A DNA stretch of 24,458 bases from DATBFX01 sp036558305 (GTDB lineage: Bacteria; Chloroflexota; Chloroflexia; Thermomicrobiales; UBA6265). Positions within the stretch are counted from its first letter, which is position 1. Each line of letters begins with the position of its first letter. The position numbers and the translations under genes are program-made. This document shows, piece by piece, positions 1 to 6,639 of this stretch. Location of the stretch: assembly GCA_036558305.1 (NCBI GenBank), contig DATBFX010000296.1, positions 1-24,458 of the forward strand. The letters run 5' to 3'. The notes beneath the pieces are model-generated. The model made no database searches, was not told the DNA's origin, and saw nothing but the letters and a program-made list of their open reading frames with translations.

Positions 1-1
1 C

Positions 2-310
2 CGCCACGAGTTGGTCGCCGCGACCGACCGCGTCCTGGTGGCGACCCGGCCGGGCGGCTACCCGCACACCGACGACGGCGTGGAGGTCCGCCGCATCCTC
101 CACAAAGGGCGCCGCGTGGCGATCGAAAACTGCAACGGCCAGTTCAAGGCGATCTTCGGCGTCAACGGGCCGGTGCCGACCCGCGGCGAGACGGCGACGG
201 CGCGCTGGGTGCTCGGCGCGATCCTGGTCTACCAGTTGACCCTGCTCAATCGCCACCACCGCGGTCTCGACCTGCGAACCTGCCTCAAACCCTTCCTCCA
301 GGCGGCGTAG
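2..310 (+). CDS. Transposase, C-terminal part (cut by window edge)
   Basis: The reading frame is open from the window edge to a TAG at 308-310, so only the last 102 residues are visible and the start lies outside. The segment IENCNGQFKAIF followed by VPTRG and a hydrophobic LGAILVYQL helix resembles the C-terminal end of DDE_Tnp_1 (IS4/IS5-like) transposases, where the Glu of the 'xEN.NgqfK' segment is the third catalytic acidic residue. The protein would cut and join the ends of its own insertion sequence. The exact IS family cannot be named from this fragment. Its right neighbour is a tRNA-Sec gene with a damaged 5' end, so this element may have caused a local rearrangement. Function is inferred from family resemblance; completeness upstream is unknown. 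Confidence 0.72.
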   Translation, partial: RHELVAATDRVLVATRPGGYPHTDDGVEVRRILHKGRRVAIENCNGQFKAIFGVNGPVPTRGETATARWVLGAILVYQLTLLNRHHRGLDLRTCLKPFLQAA

Positions 311-390
311 CATTTGTGACCAGGCCTCAGCTAGGTGGACCGCGGTGGACGACGGCCTATGCAAAAACCGCTCCTTGAAGGCCGTTTCGG
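311..390. other. Downstream flank of transposase, possible IS end
   Basis: This non-coding stretch separates the transposase stop from the tRNA. It holds a 6-bp inverted repeat, ACGGCC (352-357) and GGCCGT (380-385), with a 22-nt loop and a short TTT after it. That could be a weak terminator or part of an IS terminal repeat. The left IS end is outside the window, so the terminal inverted repeat cannot be confirmed. Confidence 0.3.
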
Positions 391-492
391 ACCAGCATGG
401 ATCACCCTGGACGACGTGATGGCGGTCTTCAAAACCGTGTGGGCATCGGCAATCCCGGCGCCGGTGGGTTCGACTCCCATGTGCCCTCGCCT
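391..492 (+). tRNA. selC: tRNA-Sec (anticodon TCA), acceptor stem damaged
   Basis: A selenocysteine tRNA fold can be drawn by hand. D arm: ATCAC/GTGAT (401-405/416-420). Anticodon stem: GCGGT/ACCGT (422-426/434-438) around loop CTTCAAA with anticodon TCA at 429-431. Long variable arm: 442-462. T arm: GTGGG-TTCGACT-CCCAT (464-480), with the same T-loop as E. coli selC. The 3' acceptor strand GTGCCCTC (481-488) plus discriminator G489 gives the 8+5 helix typical of tRNA-Sec. On the 5' side only the inner four acceptor positions (GCAT, 395-398) pair; the outer four (ACCA, 391-394) do not pair with CCTC. CCA is not fully encoded. The molecule would deliver Sec to UGA codons, but it may be a 5'-truncated pseudogene next to the transposase. 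Confidence 0.68.
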
Positions 493-780
493 CAGAAATT
501 GGTTCGTCGCCGGCGTCTCACCCATCCGTCGTCCTCAATCCGAGAGCAGATCGACATCAGCTGTCGAAGCCGCCTGCGTGCTGACCTGCCCTCAGTCGAT
601 TGACCGTTGGCGATTTGCAACGATCCAGGCCGCTGATCGGCGGCCGAACTCCCATCTCGAACCGGGCAAATGTCGAGTCGCCACGCAACACATACGTAAG
701 TCTCCCGACGCGCTCCGGGTGCCAATGCCGTATCCCTGTGGATGCCAGGCGCGAGACACGCCGGGCGAAGGGAGCGACCG
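493..780. other. Intergenic stretch, no convincing gene
   Basis: About 290 bp between the tRNA and the small membrane ORF. Frames that remain open here lack a ribosome binding site and recognisable protein character. A TTGACC at about 599 could be a -35 element, but no well-spaced -10 follows. I see nothing else. Confidence 0.4.
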
Positions 781-993
781 ATGAGTCCTCGGGTGTTAGG
801 GGTGCAGGCGGCGCTGACCGCCATGAACGAATGCATCGCGAAACGGGAAGCCGACCGGCAGGCGGCGCGCGCCCGCTCCGGCGGTGCCGCGGCGCCGGTG
901 CGACCGGTCGGGTCTCAGCCCCGGGCAACCCCGGCCGCCGCCGTGGTGTTTATCCTTGCCGCGGTTGCGTTCGTCGCCACCGTGATCGCGTAG
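781..993 (+). CDS. Small tail-anchored membrane protein (hypothetical)
   Basis: A 70-residue ORF starts with ATG at 781, with a purine-rich GAAGGGAG ribosome binding site about 6-8 nt upstream. The N-terminal 48 residues are charged and Ala/Arg-rich (AKREADRQAARARS, residues 19-32). The last ~22 residues (AAAVVFILAAVAFVATVIA) form a single hydrophobic helix that ends at the stop codon, so the protein would be tail-anchored with its N-terminus in the cytoplasm. No family is recognised. An in-frame start at 742 would add 13 residues but lacks the good ribosome binding site. It stands alone between the tRNA-Sec and the acyltransferase. Its function is unknown. Confidence 0.5.
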   Translation: MSPRVLGVQAALTAMNECIAKREADRQAARARSGGAAAPVRPVGSQPRATPAAAVVFILAAVAFVATVIA

Positions 994-1158
994 GCCGCCA
1001 CGATGGCAAGCGTTCGGACCACTCCACGACAGACGGTCTTCACGGGCGGTTGCGCCGGACACCAAAGCCGGCCGGCGCAGCGGCCGCGAGGACCGGTCGC
1101 TCGGACACGACGACCGGCGCTGGGGTCCGCAACGTTGGACCTCCGCCGGTGCGCCGTC

Positions 1159-1260
1159 ATGGCTCGCCGGATCGGTGCCTTCCTTGCCTGGTGGGTCGCC
1201 ATGTGCGGAATCGTCACGGCAGCGTTTGCGTTGGCGCTCGTCCTCTGCGCCTTCGCGTAG
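1159..1260 (+). CDS. Possible very small membrane protein
   Basis: ATG at 1159 opens a 33-codon frame consisting of a short basic N-terminus (MARRIG) and one long hydrophobic segment (FLAWWVAMCGIVTAAFALAL), the layout of a single-span micropeptide. The same frame is open from 1003, which would give 85 residues with an Arg-rich N-terminus. No clear ribosome binding site is seen for either start. The layout resembles the small membrane ORF just upstream but there is no sequence identity. It may be chance coding in GC-rich DNA. Confidence 0.22.
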   Translation: MARRIGAFLAWWVAMCGIVTAAFALALVLCAFA

Positions 1261-1516
1261 AAACGTGGTCGAACGGCATGGAATGGACCCTTCGGTCCGG
1301 ACCTTGACCGGGCGTTTTGCCGGTGGACACGGCCGGGTAGGCGGACAGATCGGGAAACGCGATCTCGGTACGGCCGGTTTCAAGTCCCAGGCCGGCACGG
1401 CTCGTGCATCCTCCTCGGTAGTCATCCGTTCACTTCGGTGAGCCGGACCGCATGGTGCCGACGAGGGGGGTGATTTTGCGCCGACAGAGCAGAGCGGCGG
1501 TGCCGGGAGTCGCCTC
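1261..1516. other. Intergenic region with UUCG-type stem-loops
   Basis: The stretch before the acyltransferase holds two hairpins. The first is GGACC-CTTC-GGTCC at 1285-1298. The second is a longer bulged stem at 1425-1447 that closes on the very stable C(UUCG)G tetraloop (CACTTCGGTG). Neither has a T-tract, so a classical terminator is unproven. The second could still end transcription from upstream or lie in the leader of the acyltransferase mRNA. A tRNA-like TTCAAGTC at about 1379 has no matching stem. Confidence 0.4.
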
Positions 1517-3598
1517 GTGGTAGTTGCCGCACCGGCGGCGACCGTCGAACGACGCGACCGACGACGTGATACCGGGGAACGGACGTTCCGACCTGACGTC
1601 GAGGGGCTTCGCGCCATCGCGGTGGTCATGGTCCTGCTCGACCATGCCGGGCTGGGCGCGGTGAGTGGCGGCTACGTCGGCGTCGACGTCTTCTTCGTCC
1701 TCTCTGGGTTCCTCATCACCGGCTTGCTCCTGAGAGAGTTCGAGACCCGTGGCAACGTTTCGCTGCCCCGCTTCTATGCGCGCCGAGCGCGTCGACTGCT
1801 GCCGGCGGGCACCCTGGTGCTCGTCGTGACCGTGCTGGCGTCGTACCCGTACCTGGGGGAAAGCCGGGCCAATCGGGTCGCAACCGACGCACGGTGGGCA
1901 TCGCTCTTTGCCAGCAACTTCCGCTTTATCCAGCAGGGCACCGATTACCTCGATGCGCAGTTGCCGCCGTCTCCCCTTCAACACTACTGGTCGCTGGCGG
2001 TCGAAGAGCAGTTCTACGCCGTGTGGCCGGCGTTGATGATTCTGGTTGCGGTGGTTGCGCGCCGGGTGTCGCTTCGGCTGAAGCTTGCGATGGTCCTCGT
2101 CTGCGTCATCGGCGCGTCGCTCGTCTGGTCGATGCACGAGACGGCGGTAAACGGGACCGCTGCCTATTTCTCGCCGCTTCCGAGGGCGTGCGAACTCGGC
2201 GCGGGCGCGCTCCTGGCCATCGTCGCACCCTGGTTGGTCGCGGTCCCGCGCCGCTTCGGGTGGCTGATGAGTTGGAGCGGTCTCGCGGTCATCGTCGCGA
2301 CCGGTCTGCGGTTCGACGCGGCAACGCCTTTCCCGGGCATCGCCGTCGTGCTCCCCGTGGTCGGGACGGTTCTTGCCGTCGCGGCGGGGACGATCGCTCC
2401 CGGCGCGGGAGCGGAAATTGTCCTCCGTCAGAAGCCGTTCCAATGGATCGGCAAACTCTCGTACTCGCTCTATCTGTGGCACTGGCCGATCCTGGTGATC
2501 GTCGCCGGCCGTGCCGGTCACGACCTGACGACCGGGCAGAATCTGCTCCTGTGCCTGGTGTCCGTCGCGCTCGCGGCGACGACGTTCCGGGTTCTAGAGG
2601 ACCCAGTCCGCGATTCTCGCTACCTGAAGGCGCGCCCGCCGCTCGTGAGCGTTGCTGTCGGCGTTTGTCTGGTCGTGCTCTCGTTCGGCGTCGCGGACGT
2701 CGTGAGCGTGGCACACCGGACGCCACAGGCAGTCCAGGCCGACGTCCCCGGTACGCTCGAATTCCCGACGGCCGACGAGGTACGCCAAAGCGTCGCGGAC
2801 GCGGTCCAAATCAGGGTCTGGCCCGACCAACCGGCCCGGATCGCCAATCCCGCCTACAGCAAAGCCTGCAACGTGACCCGGAAGGACACGACGTCGTCGA
2901 TGTGCGTTCTCGGCGACCCGAACGCCACGCGGACCGTGGTCGTCTACGGCGACTCCCATGCGGCGATGTGGATCCCACCGCTCGACGCGATCGGCAAGCA
3001 AGCGCACTGGCGCGTCGTCCAGTTGACCAAACCGGCGTGCCAGGTGCCCGACTTCCCGAGCTATTCGCAGGCGCTGCGACGAGAATATCGCGAATGCGCC
3101 GAGTACCGGTCGTGGGCGCTGGCGCGGATCGGCGACATCCGTCCCGATGTCGTGATTATGTCGAGCGCCTTCAAGGATGTCCGGCTGTCGGTGGGCGGCA
3201 AACCGACGACGAGGGGACTTGAGGAGGCCTGGGACAGCGGGCTGGCCGCGATGATCGGCCGCCTCAAACCGCTGACGGGCAGGATCGTCGTTCTCGGCGA
3301 CATGGCCTACCCGGCGGAGCCGGGGATTGACTGCCTGACCGCCCACCCGAACGACGTACCGGCATGCAACACCCCGCGCAAGGACGCGGTGTACGCAGAC
3401 CACAACGCGAAGGAAGCGTCCGTGGCCCGCCAAAGCGGAGCGGAATACGTCGACGTCGTTCCCTGGTTCTGCACCGACAGCGTCTGCCCCGCCGTCGTCG
3501 GCGGTCTGACGACGCACCGGGACGCGTATCACGTCGCGGAAAACTATGCGGTTTGGCTGTCGGTTGCGCTCGGCACGGCGACCGGAATGTTTCCATAA
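1517..3598 (+). CDS. Membrane acyltransferase 3 (OafA/YrhL type) with SGNH domain
   Basis: This 693-residue protein transfers acyl groups (often acetyl) from the cytoplasmic side to surface sugars or cell-wall polymers. It begins with the family hallmark RPDVEGLRAIAV, followed by the putative catalytic His43 in LLDHAG and the GGYVGVDVFFVLSGFLIT block. About ten membrane segments then run to residue ~400. The C-terminal extracytoplasmic part is an SGNH hydrolase-like domain, with GDSH at 478-481 and the DxxH pair D669/H672. This two-domain layout matches OafA-like O-acetyltransferases in which the SGNH domain completes the transfer. The GTG start at 1517 follows GGGAG at a spacing of about 7 nt. 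The substrate (peptidoglycan, glycan or lipid) cannot be told. No glycan gene is adjacent, but an envelope cluster lies farther right. Confidence 0.9.
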   Translation: MVVAAPAATVERRDRRRDTGERTFRPDVEGLRAIAVVMVLLDHAGLGAVSGGYVGVDVFFVLSGFLITGLLLREFETRGNVSLPRFYARRARRLLPAGTLVLVVTVLASYPYLGESRANRVATDARWASLFASNFRFIQQGTDYLDAQLPPSPLQHYWSLAVEEQFYAVWPALMILVAVVARRVSLRLKLAMVLVCVIGASLVWSMHETAVNGTAAYFSPLPRACELGAGALLAIVAPWLVAVPRRFGWLMSWSGLAVIVATGLRFDAATPFPGIAVVLPVVGTVLAVAAGTIAPGAGAEIVLRQKPFQWIGKLSYSLYLWHWPILVIVAGRAGHDLTTGQNLLLCLVSVALAATTFRVLEDPVRDSRYLKARPPLVSVAVGVCLVVLSFGVADVVSVAHRTPQAVQADVPGTLEFPTADEVRQSVADAVQIRVWPDQPARIANPAYSKACNVTRKDTTSSMCVLGDPNATRTVVVYGDSHAAMWIPPLDAIGKQAHWRVVQLTKPACQVPDFPSYSQALRREYRECAEYRSWALARIGDIRPDVVIMSSAFKDVRLSVGGKPTTRGLEEAWDSGLAAMIGRLKPLTGRIVVLGDMAYPAEPGIDCLTAHPNDVPACNTPRKDAVYADHNAKEASVARQSGAEYVDVVPWFCTDSVCPAVVGGLTTHRDAYHVAENYAVWLSVALGTATGMFP

Positions 3599-3672
3599 GG
3601 CACATCGCCAGAGGTGACTCAATTGACGCTCGGATGCACAATGTCGGGTGACGCGACTCGTGGGAGAACCCG

Positions 3673-4155
3673 GTGATCTCGTTTGACACGGTCAATGGTT
3701 GCTTCAATTACCGAACCGCGGCCGCCGTCGTCCACGACGCGCACGTTCTCCTCTGCCGCGAGGCAGACGGCGATTCTTGGTTTCTCCCCGGCGGTCGTTG
3801 CGAGATGATGGAATCGTCGCAGGTTGCGGTGAAGCGCGAATTGCGGGAGGAACTTGGCGCCGAAGGGACCGTCGAAAGACTCTTGTGGGTCGTCGAAAAC
3901 TTCTTCGTCTTCAACAAGCGACGATTCCACGAGATCGGGTTGTATTTCCTCGTCTCGCTGCCGATCGGCTCGCCGCTGCTCGACAAAACGCAATCGATCG
4001 CGTTCCGCGAGGCGATTGGGATTGACCTGGAGGCGCGCTGGTTTCGGTTGACTGAGGTGCCGGCAACCAACCTGCAACCGGCCTTCCTTCGGACCGAACT
4101 GAGCGAGTTGCCGGAGGTTCCGCGGCACGTCGTCTTCGACGAGGTTGGACGATAG
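3673..4155 (+). CDS. Nudix hydrolase
   Basis: A cytosolic 160-residue hydrolase of nucleoside diphosphate-linked compounds. The full Nudix box is present at residues 41-63: G41, E47, R55, E56, E59, E60 and G62 fit Gx5Ex7REUxEExGU, so the metal-binding helix is intact. The N-terminal strand TAAAVVHDAHVLLCR and the WFLPGG lead-in are typical of the fold. The GTG start at 3673 has GGGAGA about 5 nt upstream. The gene follows the acyltransferase by 74 bp in the same direction and could share its transcript. The substrate cannot be predicted from the sequence; MutT-like or ADP-ribose/NADH pyrophosphatase activities are all possible. Confidence 0.88.
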   Translation: MISFDTVNGCFNYRTAAAVVHDAHVLLCREADGDSWFLPGGRCEMMESSQVAVKRELREELGAEGTVERLLWVVENFFVFNKRRFHEIGLYFLVSLPIGSPLLDKTQSIAFREAIGIDLEARWFRLTEVPATNLQPAFLRTELSELPEVPRHVVFDEVGR

Positions 4156-4209
4156 CCGTTCCAGCGCATGTCGATCAGGATCCGCCTCCGCTGCGCTTCG
4201 GGAGATTGC

Positions 4210-4249
4210 TCGACAAATCCTTCGCAGGCTCAGGAGGAATGACGAAGGG
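4210..4249 (+). repeat. Interspersed 40-bp repeat, copy 1
   Basis: The reverse complement of this stretch matches 20993-21032 at about 35 of 40 positions, with the first 21 bases identical (core CTCAGGAGGAATGACGAAGG on this strand). This copy can fold through CCTTCG (4219-4224) and CGAAGG (4243-4248). It lies between the convergent Nudix and M20 genes. It looks like a genome-wide intergenic repeat rather than a gene part. Confidence 0.7.
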
Positions 4250-4279
4250 GTCGTCGCCCGCGCCCACACATCGCCCGCT

Positions 4280-5542
4280 TCAGCCGATCCCCGCGCCGAA
4301 TTCGATCGCCGTCAGGGCGTACATGCGCATCGCCTGGACGAGGCTGGTCACGCTGACCCATTCGTTGGCGCCGTGGGCCAGGGGGAGTTGTCCGGGACCG
4401 AATCCGGCGACGGTGGGGATACCGCCGACGCCGTGAAACGGCGAGGCATCGGTACCGCCGGGGAAGACGGCAACCGGCGGCGCGATGCCGAGCACCGATT
4501 CGGCGGCGCGACAGGCAGCGACGACGACCGGATCGCCCGGTTTAACCTCGGTCGGTGCGACCCAACCGAGTGTTGGGTGAAACTCGACGTCGTAGGACGC
4601 CCCGTCGATGTCGATCGCCGCTCGCGCCAATGCGGTATCGACATCCTCGCGGAAGGCGGCCTCTTCCATTCCCGGCGTCGTGCGCACGTCGTTCCAGAAC
4701 TCGGCATAACCGGGGAGGACGCCGTAGCCGACGCCGCCGAGGGCCTTGACGCCGATGTTGATGGTCGGCCCGCTCGCACAGAGCGGATGGGCGGGAAAGC
4801 GGGGGCGAAACTCGCGGCGGAAACCAACCATTAAGCGGGCCATCGCCTCGACCGCATTGACCGTGGGCAGCATGTCCGAGATCGAGGAGTGGGTCTGGGT
4901 GCCGCGCACGAGCACCCGAAAGCAACTGATCCCGCGCGAGACGATCCGGATCGCGTCCCAGTCTTCCCGCACGCCGGACGGCTCGCCCAGGATGATCGCG
5001 TCGACTCCGTCGAGAGCTCGTTCCTCGACGAGGTACTGCGCCCCGAAGAGGCTGCCGTACTCCTCGTCCGCGGTGAAGATGAGACTGAGCGATCCGGCCG
5101 CCCGGTCGGCCGCCGCGGCAAACGCTGCGCCCGCCAGGACCATCGCGGCAACCGCGCCTTTCATGTCGGTGGAACCGAGACCGTAGAGCCGGTCGCCGTC
5201 GAATGCCGGCACGAACGGGTCGGTGCGCCATTCCGCCGCTGCCTCGCCGACCGGTTTCGTATCGAGGTGGCCGCAGAGACCCAGGTGCGGTCCGGGTATC
5301 GCGCCGTCGATGCGGACGATCAAGTTGGGGCGGTGCGGTTCCTTGGCCAGCACCGTCGGTTCGGGCAACCCGTATCGCCGCAACGCGTCCCTGACGACCG
5401 CCGCGGGCGCGGTTTCGTCGCCCGGCAGATTGGGGCTCGGCGCTTCGATCAGGGAACAGGCGAGGGCGACGACGTCCCGATCGCGACCATCGAGGAAACC
5501 CAGCGCGGCACGCTTGGCGGCCGCCACATCGATCGACGTCAC
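4280..5542 (-). CDS. M20 family metallopeptidase (ArgE/DapE/ACY1-like)
   Basis: A 420-residue zinc-dependent amidohydrolase or exopeptidase that removes an N-acyl or terminal residue from small peptides or acyl amino acids. The two-metal site is readable: GHLDTK (H92, D94), STDMKGA (D126), TADEE (E160 catalytic, E161), GEPSG (E187) and the C-terminal PGGTDASPFH His. H218 in GTQTHSS belongs to the dimerisation lid. The GTG start at 5542 has GGAGGA about 7 nt upstream and overlaps the stop of the regulator by 4 bp (GTGA), so the two are translationally coupled. The frame is open to 5698, but that extension lies inside the regulator. Coupling to a RpiR sugar-phosphate-type regulator suggests a catabolic role. 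The substrate (succinyl-DAP, acetylornithine or an amidosugar/peptide) is not determinable. Confidence 0.88.
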   Translation of the reverse strand: MTSIDVAAAKRAALGFLDGRDRDVVALACSLIEAPSPNLPGDETAPAAVVRDALRRYGLPEPTVLAKEPHRPNLIVRIDGAIPGPHLGLCGHLDTKPVGEAAAEWRTDPFVPAFDGDRLYGLGSTDMKGAVAAMVLAGAAFAAAADRAAGSLSLIFTADEEYGSLFGAQYLVEERALDGVDAIILGEPSGVREDWDAIRIVSRGISCFRVLVRGTQTHSSISDMLPTVNAVEAMARLMVGFRREFRPRFPAHPLCASGPTINIGVKALGGVGYGVLPGYAEFWNDVRTTPGMEEAAFREDVDTALARAAIDIDGASYDVEFHPTLGWVAPTEVKPGDPVVVAACRAAESVLGIAPPVAVFPGGTDASPFHGVGGIPTVAGFGPGQLPLAHGANEWVSVTSLVQAMRMYALTAIEFGAGIG

Positions 5543-6507
5543 CGGTGCTTCCTCCGATCCGATTTCCCATCCGCGGAGCCGTTGCCACGGGCGGCGCGCG
5601 ACCGAGACGGCGGACGGGGTTGCGGTAACGGACCGACGCGCAGATTCGTTTCGATCCATTCGACGACGTCGGCCCGGTGGGGCGGCGCCCCCCCCCACTT
5701 GCGCTCCGCCACCGCCGCCGAGAGGATGTCGGCCAGGACCATCAGGGTGTCGAACGCGATCAAAAAGGTGCCGGCGCGGGCGACCTCGGGTGTGAGGACG
5801 GCGATCGCGATGTCGGCCGCGTTCGCCAGCGGCGACTGCGGCACCGCCGAGATCCCGATCGTCGTGGCACCGAACGAGCGCGCGAGTTGGAGCATGTCGA
5901 TGGTGTCGTGGGTTCGGCCCTGATGCGAAACGCCGATGACGACGTCGTCCTTGTCGACGGCGATGACCTGATTGGAGAAGAGGTCCGGCGTCGCCGGCGC
6001 GGCGGCGATCCCGGCCCAGTTGAGCTTTACGGAGATGCCAAGGGCGGGAACGTAGGCACCGCCGTGGCCGATGATCGTCACCCGGCGGGCGTTCGTGATC
6101 GCTTCGGTCGCGCGCTCGATCGCCGCGAAGTCGAGTGTCTTGACCGTCGTCTGGAGCGCGTCGATCTGGCGCTTGACGATCGTGCCGGCGAGGATGCCGA
6201 GCCCGTTCCCCGATGCCGGCGCCTCAAGTGTCTCGAGGTCCTTCGATTCGATCCGGCCGAGCGACTGGGCGATGCCCTGCACCAACTCGCGAAAGCCGGG
6301 GTAGCCGACGGCCCGGCAGAACCGCGTAACGGAGGGCAGACTGACCCCGCTGGCGGCGGCCACGTCGTAGATCGTCATCCCGAGGATCGCCCAGGGGTCG
6401 CGGACGATCGCTTCGGCGACGCGACGCGACGCACCGGTGAGGGCCGGCAGTCGTTGCTCGATCATCGAAAGGCAGTCGATCGACCGGAGTCGGGCGGCTT
6501 GATCCAC
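5539..6507 (-). CDS. RpiR/MurR family transcriptional regulator (HTH + SIS)
   Basis: A 322-residue cytosolic repressor or activator. Residues ~1-80 form the HTH_6 domain (helix pair around DVAAASGVSLPSVTRFCRAV). Residues ~125-270 form a SIS sugar-phosphate binding domain (RRVTIIGHGG and the VIGVSHQGRTHDTIDM phosphosugar-binding loop). Such proteins sense phosphorylated sugars or amino sugars and control their catabolic genes. The last ~35 residues are a basic Arg/Pro-rich tail, unusual for the family, encoded just before the overlapping M20 start. The GTG start at 6507 follows GGGAGG. A near-consensus promoter lies about 65 bp upstream, so this gene and the M20 gene likely form their own transcript, with the regulator controlling M20 and perhaps the rhamnonate genes upstream. 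Confidence 0.9.
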   Translation of the reverse strand: MDQAARLRSIDCLSMIEQRLPALTGASRRVAEAIVRDPWAILGMTIYDVAAASGVSLPSVTRFCRAVGYPGFRELVQGIAQSLGRIESKDLETLEAPASGNGLGILAGTIVKRQIDALQTTVKTLDFAAIERATEAITNARRVTIIGHGGAYVPALGISVKLNWAGIAAAPATPDLFSNQVIAVDKDDVVIGVSHQGRTHDTIDMLQLARSFGATTIGISAVPQSPLANAADIAIAVLTPEVARAGTFLIAFDTLMVLADILSAAVAERKWGGAPPHRADVVEWIETNLRVGPLPQPRPPSRSRAARGNGSADGKSDRRKHR

Positions 6508-6570
6508 GTGAGGACCCTCCCACGGCGTCGGGGGAAGCGACGTGATCGGACGCGGTTGGCAAGCGCGGTC

Positions 6571-6598
6571 ATTGTACGAAAGTCGTCGCGACCGTCAA
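6571..6598 (-). promoter_or_regulatory. Sigma-A-type promoter of the rpiR-M20 pair
   Basis: On the minus strand TTGACG (6598-6593) and TACAAT (6576-6571) are 16 bp apart, close to the consensus. The spacer contains the 8-bp palindrome GTCGCGAC (6585-6592), a possible operator for the regulator. The start codon at 6507 would leave a leader of about 55-60 nt. Confidence 0.65.
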
Positions 6599-6639
6599 CC
6601 CGTCAGATGAAAGCGCACAATCCCGCGCCGGCAACTGCG

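Noticed and set aside
335..784. Plus-strand ORF crossing the tRNA-Sec region
   Set aside because: It overlaps a structured tRNA, has no ribosome binding site and no protein-like pattern.
1365..1400. tRNA-like TTCAAGTC with flanking GGCCGG/CCGGCC
   Set aside because: No T-stem pairs around the loop and no anticodon, D or acceptor arms fit; the palindromic GGCCGG makes it look structured.
796..1629. Minus-strand ORF of about 277 codons over the small ORFs and the acyltransferase start
   Set aside because: Arg/Pro/Ser-rich shadow without a family motif, and it runs into the conserved acyltransferase N-terminus.
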